A DNA stretch of 64,000 nt from Pseudoalteromonas rubra. GTDB taxonomy: Bacteria; Pseudomonadota; Gammaproteobacteria; Enterobacterales; Alteromonadaceae. The number at the start of each line of letters is the position of its first letter. Within the stretch, counting starts at the first letter, position 1. Positions 38,712 through 48,437 of this stretch are shown piece by piece. A program made the position numbers and the translations under genes. A model generated the notes under the pieces. The model ran no database searches. It was not told the origin of the DNA and was given only the letters and a program-made list of their open reading frames with translations. The DNA is taken from NCBI RefSeq assembly GCF_005887115.1, contig NZ_PNCJ01000005.1, forward strand, positions 1 to 64,000, read 5' to 3'.

Positions 38712-38775
38712 TGAGCAGTCCAAATCACGCAGTTGCTGATACACAAATGACCCAGGCACAAAGGTGTACCCTGTC

Positions 38776-38807
38776 AAAAAAGCCGGACAACAGTGCCCAG
38801 CTTTTTT
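38776..38807 (+). terminator. Terminator after the leader-peptide cluster
   Basis: AAAAAAGC (38776-38783) pairs with GCTTTTTT (38800-38807), with extra G-C pairing inside. The T-rich tail makes it a good intrinsic terminator; the A run gives it bidirectional character facing the YeeN-like gene. Confidence 0.7.
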
Positions 38808-38866
38808 ATAAACATTGGCGTGTTGTGCTTCACATTCATGAAGCAAATCACTTTTCTTAATGTCGT

Positions 38867-39592
38867 TTAGTTCTTCACAATCGCGTTGTGATACACGTTT
38901 TGTACGTCGTCGCAATCTTCCAGCATGTTAATAAACTTCTCGAAGTTTGCCAGGTCGTCTTCACCCGTGATTTCCACGTGTGTTTGCGGTACCCAAGTGA
39001 TTTCGTCTACGTCGAAATTGATGCCTTCAAACGCTTCAATCAGTGCAGTTTTCGCTTTGAAGTATTCAGTGTGCGGTGCAAACACAGAGACCTGACCCTC
39101 TTCTACTTCTACGTCGGTGACATCAACATCTGCCATCATCAGCGCTTCCAGTACGGCTTCATCGTCATCACCGGCAAAGCCAAGAATAGCAAAGTGATCA
39201 AACATGTGTGCAACACAGCCCGGGCTACCAATTTTAGAGTCTGTCTTGGTGAATGGCAGACGTACATCCTTGATAGTACGGTTTGGATTGTCAGTTAAAC
39301 AGTCCACAATCACCATACAGTTACCAGGACCGTACCCTTCGTAACGTGCCGGAGAGTAATCTTCACCTGCACCACCAGCTGCTTTTTCAATCGCCTTTTC
39401 AATAACGTGTGCCGGAACCTGGTCTTTCTTAGCTTTATCGATCAAACGACGAAGGGAGAGGTTGGTATCCGGATCTGCGCCACCGTTTTTCGCAACTACA
39501 TAGATCTCTTTACCATATTTTGAGTTTACTTTGGTCTTTGCCGCTGCCGTTTTTGCCATGGCGTTTTTGCGGACTTCAAATGCTCTACCCAT
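38867..39592 (-). CDS. YebC/PmpR family DNA-binding protein, YeeN type
   Basis: 241 residues, the family's normal size. After an N-terminal lysine-rich segment ([20 protein letters not shown]) it shows the family core [43 protein letters not shown], and [19 protein letters not shown], ending DVQNVYHN. This follows the shorter-start YeeN paralogue group rather than canonical YebC (MAGHSKWAN). YebC-type proteins act as regulators or as helpers relieving ribosome stalling at proline-rich sequences, and which applies to YeeN is not settled. Monocistronic, convergent with the peptide cluster. Confidence 0.9.
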   Translation of the reverse strand: MGRAFEVRKNAMAKTAAAKTKVNSKYGKEIYVVAKNGGADPDTNLSLRRLIDKAKKDQVPAHVIEKAIEKAAGGAGEDYSPARYEGYGPGNCMVIVDCLTDNPNRTIKDVRLPFTKTDSKIGSPGCVAHMFDHFAILGFAGDDDEAVLEALMMADVDVTDVEVEEGQVSVFAPHTEYFKAKTALIEAFEGINFDVDEITWVPQTHVEITGEDDLANFEKFINMLEDCDDVQNVYHNAIVKN

Positions 39593-39704
39593 CTTAATTC
39601 TCGTTTGTGCAAATTAAATTGGACAAGATTCTAACAAGACATTGCATTTTGGGCTATACCCAGACGAGAATTGCTCTGTATCGTTCGCATGCCATAAGAA
39701 TTAA

Positions 39705-40322
39705 TCAGGCCAACTGGCCAGAGCGAGCCTGATAGTGCAAGCCCAGCGCACCTGGCAGGTCACAAAAGCGTTCAATGATGATATCGGCCTGATCAGCGTA
39801 TTCAGGCATACCCAGTGGTGCGAACAAACATGCATGCATATTGGCGCGTTGCGCTGCCTCGATGTCGTACTTGTAATCGCCTACATATACACACTGCTGA
39901 TAAGGCAGCGACCAGGTATCTGCGACCATATGAAGTGCCTGCGGGTCAGGTTTTGGTAGCGCATCTTCGCGTGTCAGCAAGAAATCCAGGCCCAGCTGGC
40001 AGCGCGACAGCTTTAATTTGGCCGCTTTTGAATAGTTACGTGTGACAATGGCCATAGGCATGCCCATCGCTTTTAATACAGACAACGTTTCTATCACACC
40101 GGGGATGGGCTCGGCATGCTGTGCATCCTGCATTTCATGTTGATGGATCAATGCCATGGCTTCCTCGCGCATGTAAGGCGAGGGTAACGACTCGACATAG
40201 TCAAGTAAATCCGCGTCACGGTCGCAGCCAACTTGCGCCTTAATTAAAGCAAAATCGAGGGTAGAGGTTACTAAGGTGCCGTCCAAATCAAAAATCACAC
40301 CTTTTACCGTTAAATCAGCCAT
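39705..40322 (-). CDS. HAD-superfamily hydrolase (phosphoglycolate-phosphatase-like)
   Basis: Phosphatase of 205 residues. Motif I is FDLDGTLV (nucleophile and acid Asp), motif II is the Thr in VTRN, motif III is the Lys in PKPDPQ, and motif IV is GDYKYDIEAA. The inserted helical cap is of the Gph/PGMB type. The substrate could be phosphoglycolate or another small phosphoester. AAGGAA precedes the ATG. Confidence 0.9.
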   Translation of the reverse strand: MADLTVKGVIFDLDGTLVTSTLDFALIKAQVGCDRDADLLDYVESLPSPYMREEAMALIHQHEMQDAQHAEPIPGVIETLSVLKAMGMPMAIVTRNYSKAAKLKLSRCQLGLDFLLTREDALPKPDPQALHMVADTWSLPYQQCVYVGDYKYDIEAAQRANMHACLFAPLGMPEYADQADIIIERFCDLPGALGLHYQARSGQLA

Positions 40323-40500
40323 TCATATTTCCTTATCACCAAGGCTTAACCAGCCCTAAACATAGGGTAAGCTGTGTTACCTTGCAAAGATATTGAGACA
40401 AAATTATTCAGGCCCAACCTGCTGGTCATATCACAGCAAAGGGACGCTATAAAGGTACGTGTTAGCGAGCAGCGTGGATCAATTGAAACCACCGCTAAAA

Positions 40501-40549
40501 CATGACATCTTTGGACACAAATGACATCTGTCATGCCATTGTCATGACA
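40501..40549. promoter_or_regulatory. Cluster of TGACA/TGTCA palindromes
   Basis: ATGACATCTGTCAT (40521-40534) is a palindrome with a 2-bp centre and TGTCATGACA (40540-40549) is fully palindromic; TGACATC also occurs at 40503-40509. Four related half-sites in about 50 bp suggest a regulator-binding cluster near -80 to -120 of the DUF2141 gene and beyond the HAD gene. The rest of the 303-bp intergenic region (40323-40625) shows nothing else. Confidence 0.45.
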
Positions 40550-40625
40550 GATCACACATGCTACCACCCGCTTCATTTCGTAAAGTTATCCCATCAACAA
40601 ATTGATTCAGCAAAGGATAACTAAC

Positions 40626-41051
40626 ATGACTAAACATCTGACTCGCACTACCGCCATTGCCTGCATACTTGGTGCACTTTCGGCCAGCACAATGGCACAG
40701 GATCTGACTATTACGTTCAGCGGCCTGGCGCACCAATCTGGCACCCTAAAGCTGGTAGCCTATGACTCTGCAGCGGGATTTTTACAGCAACAAGCCTGGC
40801 GGGTTGCACAGCAACAGGTATCTGACACTCACCCCGAGCTCACACTGCATGATGTAGAGCCCGGACAGTACAGCTTTATGGTTTATCAGGATCTCAATGG
40901 CGATGGGCGGCTAAATCGCAATCGTTTTGGCTTGCCAACAGAGCCTTATGGTTTTAGCAATAATGAGCTGCTTGCCGGCATCCCACAGTTTCCGCAGCTG
41001 GCAGTACAGATCACGCACCATAATCAAAACTTAGAAATAAGGCTACGTTGA
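40626..41051 (+). CDS. Exported DUF2141 protein
   Basis: About 141 residues with a signal peptide (MTKHLTRTTAIACILGALSASTMAQ). The mature part has the DUF2141 pattern: SGTLKLVAYDS, YSFMVYQDLNGDGRLN and FGLPTEPYGFSNN. The family is periplasmic or cell-surface, of unknown function, with a Ca-binding-like DLNGDG loop. The chosen start has AAAGGA 9 nt upstream; the frame extends to 40602 but without a site. A good terminator follows (41056-41093). Possible regulator sites lie upstream. Confidence 0.88.
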   Translation: MTKHLTRTTAIACILGALSASTMAQDLTITFSGLAHQSGTLKLVAYDSAAGFLQQQAWRVAQQQVSDTHPELTLHDVEPGQYSFMVYQDLNGDGRLNRNRFGLPTEPYGFSNNELLAGIPQFPQLAVQITHHNQNLEIRLR

Positions 41052-41055
41052 CAGA

Positions 41056-41093
41056 AAAAGTGTCACAGTCGTTCTTTATTCTGTGGCACTTTT
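41056..41093 (+). terminator. Terminator after DUF2141 gene
   Basis: AAAAGTGTCACAG (41056-41068) pairs with CTGTGGCACTTTT (41081-41093) through a single G-U pair. The 13-bp stem and T-rich end mark a strong intrinsic terminator. Confidence 0.8.
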
Positions 41094-41318
41094 CTCATCC
41101 ACCATCAAAACAGCTTAATTTTTTAATGCATTCGGCTACGGCATTCATCGTCCCCACAACAGGCGCATAGTATTTTTTTCTTATTAAATGTTAGCAAGTT
41201 ACTAGCTTTAGAGCATTAATTTGTGCAATAGTGTGGCTGCAAAGTGATCCAATTTTGGAGCTTCGCACTATAATTTTTAACAGCTATTCCCGCTTTAACC
41301 CCCAGAAGTGAGTCGTGC

Positions 41319-43310
41319 ATGCTGAGAACAATAGCTAAAACCATTTCCAGCCATTTAACCCTTGTCGTATTACTTCCCTGTTTGTTGCTCGGTGGCGTCA
41401 TTTTTTATGATGTATCGACCGCAGCCAAACGGATGAACGACGCCTATGACGCCGAATACAATGCCTTTTTGAGCCATGCCGTGCTTGCGCTGGTTCATGA
41501 AACACAAAAAGAACGTGGTGCCTCTGCCGGATTTATCGGCTCAGAAGGCAGCAAGTTTCAAAGCAATCTAACGCAACAACGGCGATTGACCGACAACCAA
41601 TTGTCTGTTCTGAGAAAAAAGGCTAAAAGTTGGGCGCTGTCACAACCCATGCAGCAGGAGCTCGAAACATTTTTAAGTAAATTTAACCAACTGGATAGTG
41701 TTCGCCAACGCGTAAGCTCGCTGTCCATGAGCCTGCCTGACGCACTGAAATACTATACCGACATCAATAACCAGGGCTTGCATATAGTCATTACCGCGGC
41801 AAGGCTAAGCAAAGACCATGTCATCTCGACCGAGCTAATGGCCATTTACAATTTTTCCAGCGCCAAAGAGTCTGCCGGTATCGAGCGGGCAGTCTTGTCG
41901 AATACTTTTGCAAAAGACCAATTTACGCCGGCGCTACGTACCCGATATACCCAACTGCTGACCAAGCAAGAGGTCTATCTGGCGGAAGCAGTGGAAGCCT
42001 CGCCTCCCATAATGAGAGCCATGTTTGAGCGTGCCCTGAACTCAAGTGCCATGCGCGATGTTGCGCGCTTCAGAGCCATTGTCGCTGACAGCGACTCGGG
42101 GTTTGGGCAAGATCCTGAAGCCTGGTTTGAAGCCGCCACCCAGCGTATTAACGCCCTGAAAGAGGCCGAGGAAAAAGCCTTAACACTTGTTGATAAAACA
42201 GCCATAGACATTCAGGAAACGGCGGTGACCATCTTGGTGGTTGAGCTGATTATTCTGGTGATAGGTTTGCTGATCACAGCGGCCCTGTTTATATCAATCC
42301 GTCTTCGCCATCAGCAGTCAGTAAAAATTGCTGAGGGAATTGCCATTGCGATTAACAACCGCAACCTGGCACATGAAATCGATATTTTAAGTTCTGACGA
42401 TTTGGGTAATTCAGCGAAAGACATTAACCGACTGACTCAACAATTTGAAGAAGATTTGATCGAGTTCGGACGTGCATCACACAAGATTGCAACCTCTACA
42501 CATGAAACTGCCTGCGCCATCAGTCAGAGTCAAACCAACTTGGTTGAGCAACAATCCGGCGTACAAACCATCGCCTCTGCCGCGGAGCAAATGAGCGCTA
42601 ATATACAGGTAATAGCCAACTCCATGTTGGAAAATGCTGCGGCTGCGAAGTCAGTCTCCCAGGAGTCGGTTAATGGCCAAAAAGTCGTCACCGATGCGGT
42701 CTCGGTGATCCAGCAAGCCTCATACGACATGGAAAAATCAGCGTCTTCCGTAGATGCACTGAACGAGCGTGTTGGTAGTATTTCAAGTATGGTCGATATG
42801 ATCCAGAGCATCGCAGAGCAGACCAATTTGCTGGCGTTGAATGCTGCTATTGAAGCGGCCCGGGCAGGTGAACAAGGGCGTGGTTTCGCCGTGGTTGCCG
42901 ATGAAGTCCGTAGTCTGGCCAGCAGAACGCAGCAATCCACCGAAGAAATCTCGGCGTTGGTCAACGAACTGCAAAGCAGCGCACAATCCGCGTCGGATGT
43001 GATTACACAGGGTAAGGAAAATGCCATGCAAGCCGCCCAGCGTGCCGAGTTAATCAAAGAAGCCTTAGGCAAAATCGTCGAACAGGCGAAACAGGTCGAA
43101 TCAGTGACAGATTCTGTGTCAGTGAACACTCAGCAGCAAAGCAATGCCATTGACGAAGTCAGTCGGCATATTGTAGAAATATTTGCCAAGGCCACAGAAA
43201 CAGTCACCGGGGCTGAACAAATTGCCGTAGCGGCTTCTAATATCGCAGAAGCCGCAATGGATATGGATGAATTAATCGACCGCTATAAAGTACAGGAGCA
43301 GACCAGGTAA
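41319..43310 (+). CDS. Methyl-accepting chemotaxis protein with NIT-type sensor
   Basis: Chemoreceptor of 663 residues. A first membrane helix (about 10-30) is followed by a helical periplasmic sensor that includes the NIT-domain signature [18 protein letters not shown] domains bind nitrate or nitrite in some proteins. A second membrane helix (about 305-330) leads to HAMP and the signalling domain with the conserved tip [20 protein letters not shown] and [14 protein letters not shown]. The next gene starts immediately after its stop (TAA then ATG), so it is co-transcribed with a protein phosphatase, an unusual pairing. Confidence 0.93.
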   Translation: MLRTIAKTISSHLTLVVLLPCLLLGGVIFYDVSTAAKRMNDAYDAEYNAFLSHAVLALVHETQKERGASAGFIGSEGSKFQSNLTQQRRLTDNQLSVLRKKAKSWALSQPMQQELETFLSKFNQLDSVRQRVSSLSMSLPDALKYYTDINNQGLHIVITAARLSKDHVISTELMAIYNFSSAKESAGIERAVLSNTFAKDQFTPALRTRYTQLLTKQEVYLAEAVEASPPIMRAMFERALNSSAMRDVARFRAIVADSDSGFGQDPEAWFEAATQRINALKEAEEKALTLVDKTAIDIQETAVTILVVELIILVIGLLITAALFISIRLRHQQSVKIAEGIAIAINNRNLAHEIDILSSDDLGNSAKDINRLTQQFEEDLIEFGRASHKIATSTHETACAISQSQTNLVEQQSGVQTIASAAEQMSANIQVIANSMLENAAAAKSVSQESVNGQKVVTDAVSVIQQASYDMEKSASSVDALNERVGSISSMVDMIQSIAEQTNLLALNAAIEAARAGEQGRGFAVVADEVRSLASRTQQSTEEISALVNELQSSAQSASDVITQGKENAMQAAQRAELIKEALGKIVEQAKQVESVTDSVSVNTQQQSNAIDEVSRHIVEIFAKATETVTGAEQIAVAASNIAEAAMDMDELIDRYKVQEQTR

Positions 43311-43811
43311 ATGACTTCACACCCTTTTGATACGCTACATTTAGACACAGGTGCGGCCTTATTGTTTACGCCTTGTCCGGGTACTAAAGGCACGTCACTG
43401 ACTGAGTCCGTTCAGCAATTGCACGATGCCGGTGCACAGGCCATTGTGACACTCATGTATCCTTCGGAATTAGAGAGCAACGAGGCAACAGCATTACCTC
43501 AGGTATGCGACGCCCTTGGCGTGTCATGGTTTCAGCTGCCCATCGCTGACGATGCGCCACCGAATAAAGACTTTACGCAGGCGTTTGCACAGAGCTGGCC
43601 GAAGCTTAAAGCAATTTTGTCTGAACAAGGCACTGTTGCGGTTCACTGCAAAGGCGGTTCAGGGCGTACAGGCATGGTTATTGGGTTGATCATGTATCAA
43701 CTTGGGCTGGACAAGGCGGATATCATTTCTCAGGTACAGGCGCTGCGTCCCAAAGCCTTAACCCATCCGGCTCAGCTCGCTTTTTTCAATCAGTTCTCTC
43801 GTTTCGAGTAG
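43311..43811 (+). CDS. Dual-specificity protein-phosphatase-like protein
   Basis: 166 residues. The active-site P-loop is visible as HCKGGSGRTG (Cys nucleophile and Arg), and an upstream Asp (ADDAPPNKD) is a plausible general acid. The fold matches the cyclin-dependent-kinase-inhibitor-3/KAP-like group of tyrosine/dual-specificity phosphatases. Its start codon directly follows the chemoreceptor stop, so it is translationally coupled. Whether it acts on chemotaxis proteins is a guess. Confidence 0.85.
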   Translation: MTSHPFDTLHLDTGAALLFTPCPGTKGTSLTESVQQLHDAGAQAIVTLMYPSELESNEATALPQVCDALGVSWFQLPIADDAPPNKDFTQAFAQSWPKLKAILSEQGTVAVHCKGGSGRTGMVIGLIMYQLGLDKADIISQVQALRPKALTHPAQLAFFNQFSRFE

Positions 43812-43848
43812 CATCAGGTGCCGCTGTCACCTCACAGCGGCAAATCCA

Positions 43849-44661
43849 CTAAGCAAACCCATGATGCTGACGAAAGGTCTCCAGAACCCGGATCAATTCA
43901 GCGACTTTTTGCTCGTCATATGCTTCATCATGAGCCCGCGCAAAGCACCCTAAGTCATTGTCAAAATACTGACCAGACGCCTGGGAAAATTCCTCAGACA
44001 GAGCGGCTCGAACCAACACATCAGCGCCTTCCTGAATATTACCCCCAGCCACACCATAGGCCTGTTCAACCATTTTTGAGCCCAGAAAAGACTTAGGATT
44101 CACCGCTATAATCGCAGGCAGAGCACGACCAGAGGCAGCGCCCAGTTGCATCGACCACATGGTCAGGGCCAGTTTACTTTTGGCATATGCCGCATTATCC
44201 GACAGACTGCTGGAATCGGTTATTTCATGTGGCACCAGAGATGATTGCGCAGCAGATGATAAGTTGATCACTCTGGCACCTTGCTTCATGTCAGGTAGCA
44301 ACGCTTGGGTAAGCAGATAGGGAGCAATGGTATTCACCATAAAGCGCACATCAATCCCCTCTGGCGTAGTTTGCTCTGGTACCACAAAGACGCCCGCATT
44401 GTTGATCAATACATCCAGCTCAGTACCAGCCTGCTTAAGCTCGTTGATAAAGCCGTGAATATCATGAATAACACTCAGGTCGGCTGTGTACGTCATCAGC
44501 TGTTGCGGTGGTGACTGGGTGGCAAATTCCGCTTTCAACGCAGTTAGCTTATCAGCGTTTCTGCCGTGCAAGATCACTTGGTGGCCAAGCTCCAGCAGGG
44601 TTCTTGCCGTCGCCAGTCCGATCCCATCCGTTGCGCCGGTAATTAAAATGGTTTTTGTCAT
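43849..44661 (-). CDS. Short-chain dehydrogenase/reductase
   Basis: SDR of about 270 residues. The cofactor motif is TGATDGIGLATA, followed by NNAG (LINNAGVFVV), the catalytic Ser in NLSSAAQSS and Tyr-x3-Lys in YAKSKLALT. It resembles the retinol-dehydrogenase/WWOX-like extended group in bacteria. I prefer the ATG at 44661 (MTKTILITG) over an upstream TTG at 44686-44688. It is flanked by the GST gene further along the same strand but with a 200-bp gap. The substrate is unknown. Confidence 0.88.
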   Translation of the reverse strand: MTKTILITGATDGIGLATARTLLELGHQVILHGRNADKLTALKAEFATQSPPQQLMTYTADLSVIHDIHGFINELKQAGTELDVLINNAGVFVVPEQTTPEGIDVRFMVNTIAPYLLTQALLPDMKQGARVINLSSAAQSSLVPHEITDSSSLSDNAAYAKSKLALTMWSMQLGAASGRALPAIIAVNPKSFLGSKMVEQAYGVAGGNIQEGADVLVRAALSEEFSQASGQYFDNDLGCFARAHDEAYDEQKVAELIRVLETFRQHHGFA

Positions 44662-44879
44662 CACTATATCGCTCACTAAAGTTAACAATGGCTATTGAGG
44701 AGATCCGGAGCACGTAAACTCACGGTACTGATATAGTTTAGATTATTTAATAAAGGTTTATTATTGGCCAAATTATACAATCAGTATTAGCTTTCTATTG
44801 ATAATAGAGACTGCGATACAATGAGCGGCTCTGAAGAAACATCTGCTCTGCACACACAGAGCAGGCGATAGGAAGTGAT

Positions 44880-45488
44880 TTATCCCAGTTTTCTGGCGGC
44901 CTGATAAGCCTCTCGACTTTGTACTTTGCTAAGATATTGTTGTGTATTAGGTTTTCCATCCAGCAGGTTGAGGTTGGCAGCAAATTCCAGGGTGATGGTC
45001 ATCATTATGTCTGCCGCACTAAACTGCGGACCTGCAAAAAACGCCTGCTTTGCCAGCGTAGCTTCGATGTACCCCAAGTCCAGTGCCAGCTCTTTGGCAA
45101 TATACCCATCCATTGGTGCGGTGCCTTCGCGCTGCTCCATTTGCATCAGCAGGGTGGTGATCACAGGTAGCGCCAGTGACCCTTCCGCAAAATGAGACCA
45201 CTCCAGATATTGGTAGTAATGGGCGTCGCCTTTTTCAGGGCGTAAACTCGTTGAATCGGCCTGATCGAGCAGATACTCCATCACCGCGCCCGATTCACAC
45301 AAAACCAGACCATTGTGTTCAATAACCGGAGCTTTATTCAGCGGATGAACCTCACCCAGACTCGCTGGCGCCAGCCTGGTTTGCGCGTCCCTTTCATGAT
45401 GTACGACTTCATAGGGTAACTTAAGTTCTTCGAGCAGCCACAATACCCGGGTTGATCGTGATTGGTTGAGATGATGTACCTTAATCAT
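44880..45488 (-). CDS. Glutathione S-transferase
   Basis: 202 residues. Thioredoxin-fold N-terminal domain begins IKVHHLNQSRSTRVLWLLEEL with active Ser (SRST) and includes the cis-Pro NKAPVIEHNG and ESGAVMEYL turn. The helical C-terminal domain has the box SAADIMMTITLEF. It resembles the bacterial GST3-like class (YghU/YfcF-like). An intergenic gap of about 75 bp separates it from the DJ-1 gene, on the same strand. A detoxification role is likely; the substrate is unknown. Confidence 0.9.
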   Translation of the reverse strand: MIKVHHLNQSRSTRVLWLLEELKLPYEVVHHERDAQTRLAPASLGEVHPLNKAPVIEHNGLVLCESGAVMEYLLDQADSTSLRPEKGDAHYYQYLEWSHFAEGSLALPVITTLLMQMEQREGTAPMDGYIAKELALDLGYIEATLAKQAFFAGPQFSAADIMMTITLEFAANLNLLDGKPNTQQYLSKVQSREAYQAARKLG

Positions 45489-45563
45489 GGATACATGGAT
45501 TCCTTTTCAGAAGAGGCCTGCCAGATGCTGTAAGGCACTGACAGTGCCTGTTAATAATCGCAA

Positions 45564-46238
45564 TTACTGTGCAAGATGTTTTGCCAGTGCCACACCCACG
45601 GCATGAGCGCTGGCAGGGTTCTGACCTGTGATCAGGCGTGCGTCTTCAATCACCAATTCCTGCCAAGGCTGAACTTTACGATACTGCGCCGCTTTTCGAG
45701 CTATTGCTTCTTCAAGCAGGAAAGGAATGTCATTGATGGTGCCAAAATCGATTTCTTCTTCACGGGTAAAACAGGTCACCGATTTATCAGCGATGAGCGC
45801 TTCACCATTACTTAATGTAATAGGCAGCAAAGCGGCGGGTCCGTGACACACTGCCGCAATGACTCCACCGGCTTCATAATGTGTTGCTGCCAGTTCAGCA
45901 AACTGGCTGTCTGTCGCTAAGTCGCTAAGCAGCCCAAAACCACCTGGGTAAAAAATGGCGTCATAGTCACTGATATCAAGCTCAGATACGCTTAGCGTAT
46001 TCGCAACCTTAGCCTGAAGCTCAGTATCTGCGAGCATCTGCTGATTGACCTCATCTCCTTCTGTGTCTGTGCCATACAGAGGGGCCTGACCACCACTAGG
46101 AGAAGCCAAATCAAAGGCGATCCCCTGCGCTTTGAGTACATGCACTACATGTGTCAACTCAGGGGCATAGGTCCCATTGGCCTGATCTGTTTCGCCTAAG
46201 GTTGCATGGTTGGTGACCGGTATTAGTACTTTTTTCAT
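45564..46238 (-). CDS. DJ-1/PfpI family protein (Hsp31-like)
   Basis: 224 residues of class I glutamine-amidotransferase-like fold. The nucleophile-elbow Cys is in AAVCHGPAALL and the acidic partner Glu or Asp precedes (YPGGFGLLSDLATD). The lack of a Hsp31-type N-terminal extension points to the type 1 glutamine-amidotransferase/glyoxalase III-like group; some members act on methylglyoxal. GGAGGG precedes the ATG. Same strand as the GST gene, so the two may be one stress-response unit. Confidence 0.88.
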   Translation of the reverse strand: MKKVLIPVTNHATLGETDQANGTYAPELTHVVHVLKAQGIAFDLASPSGGQAPLYGTDTEGDEVNQQMLADTELQAKVANTLSVSELDISDYDAIFYPGGFGLLSDLATDSQFAELAATHYEAGGVIAAVCHGPAALLPITLSNGEALIADKSVTCFTREEEIDFGTINDIPFLLEEAIARKAAQYRKVQPWQELVIEDARLITGQNPASAHAVGVALAKHLAQ

Positions 46239-46683
46239 CGAGCTTTACCCTCCAGAATTAAGTGGTAGCTTAGACAACGACTGTGTATGCAGTAGCAACA
46301 CGCTCTGAGAACACACTGTAGATTATTTCTCAGGAAATGATAATAGAACATGTAGATAAACACTTTTGCAGCTGTGCAATAGTAAAATCAGAGTTGATGC
46401 GTCATATGCCTAACCATTGTCAGAGCTTGCCTGTCACGGTATTACAGAGTCTGTACGTCTCCGTTGAAGGCCAAATATAAAAAACACAGCGAAAGTCGAT
46501 GTCGCTTACACAAAGATGTACCTGACCTGAAGTTTTACAGCAGCTTACAACTTTCCACACTGCTTAACACTCATCGGGGAATTCCTTCTATATGGTAGAC
46601 ACCTGATGATATTTGATTGTACCTACTCGTTATGTACTCAAGAGTATCGCATGCGTTGATATCAGTTTATAAAAGGAGAGATC
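46239..46683. other. Gene-free region, DJ-1 / hydrolase
   Basis: Divergent spacer of 445 bp. No convincing open frame or structured RNA is visible. It must contain promoters for both flanking genes. Confidence 0.6.
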
Positions 46684-47703
46684 ATGATACCCAGATGGAA
46701 TACTGCTGTTTTTATTACCTTATTGTGCTGTTTACTTGTTGGATGCCATAACAATAACAAGGAACACGTCGAAGAACGCTACGTTGCATTCAGCGCAAAC
46801 ACAAACACCTTAGATGCCAGGCTGGTCGTGCCTCATGTACATCAAAGTCACGATGCAATCATCCTGCTTATCCACGGCGATGGTGCGATGGATAATAGTG
46901 CCAACGGATACTTTGACCCTGTTATCAACACTTTAACCCGTAAACGATATGCCACCATGTCGTGGAGTAAACCCGGTGTTGGCGAGTCAACTGGAAACTG
47001 GCTGGCTCAAACCATGCCTCAACGCGCGGAGGAAGTGCGTAGCGCAATTCGCTACTTACGCGACAATGGCTACCCGGATAATCCAATTGGCGTTGTTGGC
47101 TTTAGCCAGGCAAGCTGGGTGCTGGCCGAACTGCACAATGAACCTGAGATAGAATTTGCTGTTTTGGTGGGAGGCGCGGCAAACTGGCGAGAGCAGAGCA
47201 AATATACGATGTGGTTGCGCCTGATAGACGAACAGAAGATCCATGCCGATGACCATTCGGTGTGGCCGGAAATTTCAGAATTAAATGAGATAGAGTACCA
47301 GCTGATAAAATCCGGGTATGACACTTATCAAGGCAGTGATCTGCATTTACATCCTTTTATGGGTACTCCTTTGGAAGACGAAGCCCGCTTCAACTTTGTC
47401 CGAACCAATATAGACTCAGATGTCAGCTTGGGTTTTTCTCAGATCCATTTCCCACTGCTCGCCCTGTTTGGCGATTCAGACACCCGGGTTGATGTTGATC
47501 ACAGCCAACAGATATTTGCCAGCACCATAGGTGCACCAGACAAGCTCACACAAAAGGTCATCAGCAATGCCTCTCATAGCTTGCTAAAAACAGACCTGCC
47601 AGTACGGGCCGCTTTGTACCTCACCGAAGACGACTTTGCGCCGGGCGCGTTGGACGCTTTAATAGCGTGGCTTGATGCTCAGGCACACCAACCAGCGCCA
47701 TAG
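46684..47703 (+). CDS. Lipoprotein alpha/beta hydrolase
   Basis: 339 residues. A lipoprotein signal (MIPRWNTAVFITLLCCLLVGC, lipobox LVGC) is followed by a canonical hydrolase: oxyanion segment IHGDGAMDNSANGY, nucleophile in GFSQAS (Ser), the acid Asp in FGDSDTRVD and the catalytic His in NASHSLL. The LIHGDG opening and the large cap place it among dienelactone/peptidase-like hydrolases; substrate specificity is not evident. GGAG precedes the ATG. A hairpin follows. Confidence 0.88.
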   Translation: MIPRWNTAVFITLLCCLLVGCHNNNKEHVEERYVAFSANTNTLDARLVVPHVHQSHDAIILLIHGDGAMDNSANGYFDPVINTLTRKRYATMSWSKPGVGESTGNWLAQTMPQRAEEVRSAIRYLRDNGYPDNPIGVVGFSQASWVLAELHNEPEIEFAVLVGGAANWREQSKYTMWLRLIDEQKIHADDHSVWPEISELNEIEYQLIKSGYDTYQGSDLHLHPFMGTPLEDEARFNFVRTNIDSDVSLGFSQIHFPLLALFGDSDTRVDVDHSQQIFASTIGAPDKLTQKVISNASHSLLKTDLPVRAALYLTEDDFAPGALDALIAWLDAQAHQPAP

Positions 47704-47723
47704 TCGCTGAAGCACAACGATTT

Positions 47724-47766
47724 GGGTGAAGAAATGACTCAATACACACAATCTTCACCCTCTTTT
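47724..47766 (+). terminator. Probable terminator after hydrolase gene
   Basis: GGGTGAAGA (47724-47732) pairs with TCTTCACCC (47752-47760) around a 19-nt loop, followed by TCTTTT. The long loop weakens the call. Confidence 0.55.
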
Positions 47767-47835
47767 CGCTCTTTAGTTGCACTGCTCTTATAAAATCAAT
47801 ATCTTACCTATATAACAAAAATAATTATTACCACT

Positions 47836-48429
47836 ATGCTGTATATCATACTGACCTGCGCACTTCTGGCGCTCAGCGCTTTACTGTTCACGTCCTCATT
47901 CAAGGCGTTCACCCGCCACCATGAAGTAGCCTGCAATTTTATTCTGACTCTGGTTGCGACTCTGGTCGGTGTATTGTTGGCGATTGCAATTAGCAATTAC
48001 GACTCAGATCAAAAAGAAATCAGAGACTTAATAAAGGTACTCACCGCAGCTGAGGCGGTTGTAGAAGAGAGTCTGGACTATAGCATCCGCCTTAATGAGG
48101 CCTATCAGCGAAACATTGAAGAATTTGGCGATCAAGCTGACTTTTTTACTAATAACCCGCTCGTTTACCCTCATTACCTGGATACCATGTTAAGCCAGAA
48201 CCTGAGCAGTAAAAATCTCTCTCTGGAAGCACTCAGTGAACTCAATGAGCATCTTATTACATTGCAGCGTTCACAGCGGGTTGCCCCCAAAATATTCATT
48301 GCCAGTATGCGTTATATAAAACAAGTGCTGATTCTGGAGCGCAGCTATCAGCGCGGAGAACTGTCAGCTGAAGACTATGAACAACAGCTTGATATCCAGG
48401 AAGAGCAACTTGTTTACCAACAACAATAA
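47836..48429 (+). CDS. Unknown membrane protein
   Basis: 197 residues with two membrane helices at the N-terminus (about 2-20 and 36-57, FILTLVATLVGVLLAIAIS), then a mainly helical, acidic soluble part to the end (about 140 residues). No domain is recognised. It lies 8 bp upstream of the S41 peptidase gene on the same strand, so the two are an operon and may work together. Its soluble part resembles no specific family I can name. Confidence 0.8.
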   Translation: MLYIILTCALLALSALLFTSSFKAFTRHHEVACNFILTLVATLVGVLLAIAISNYDSDQKEIRDLIKVLTAAEAVVEESLDYSIRLNEAYQRNIEEFGDQADFFTNNPLVYPHYLDTMLSQNLSSKNLSLEALSELNEHLITLQRSQRVAPKIFIASMRYIKQVLILERSYQRGELSAEDYEQQLDIQEEQLVYQQQ

Positions 48430-48437
48430 GGATAGTC

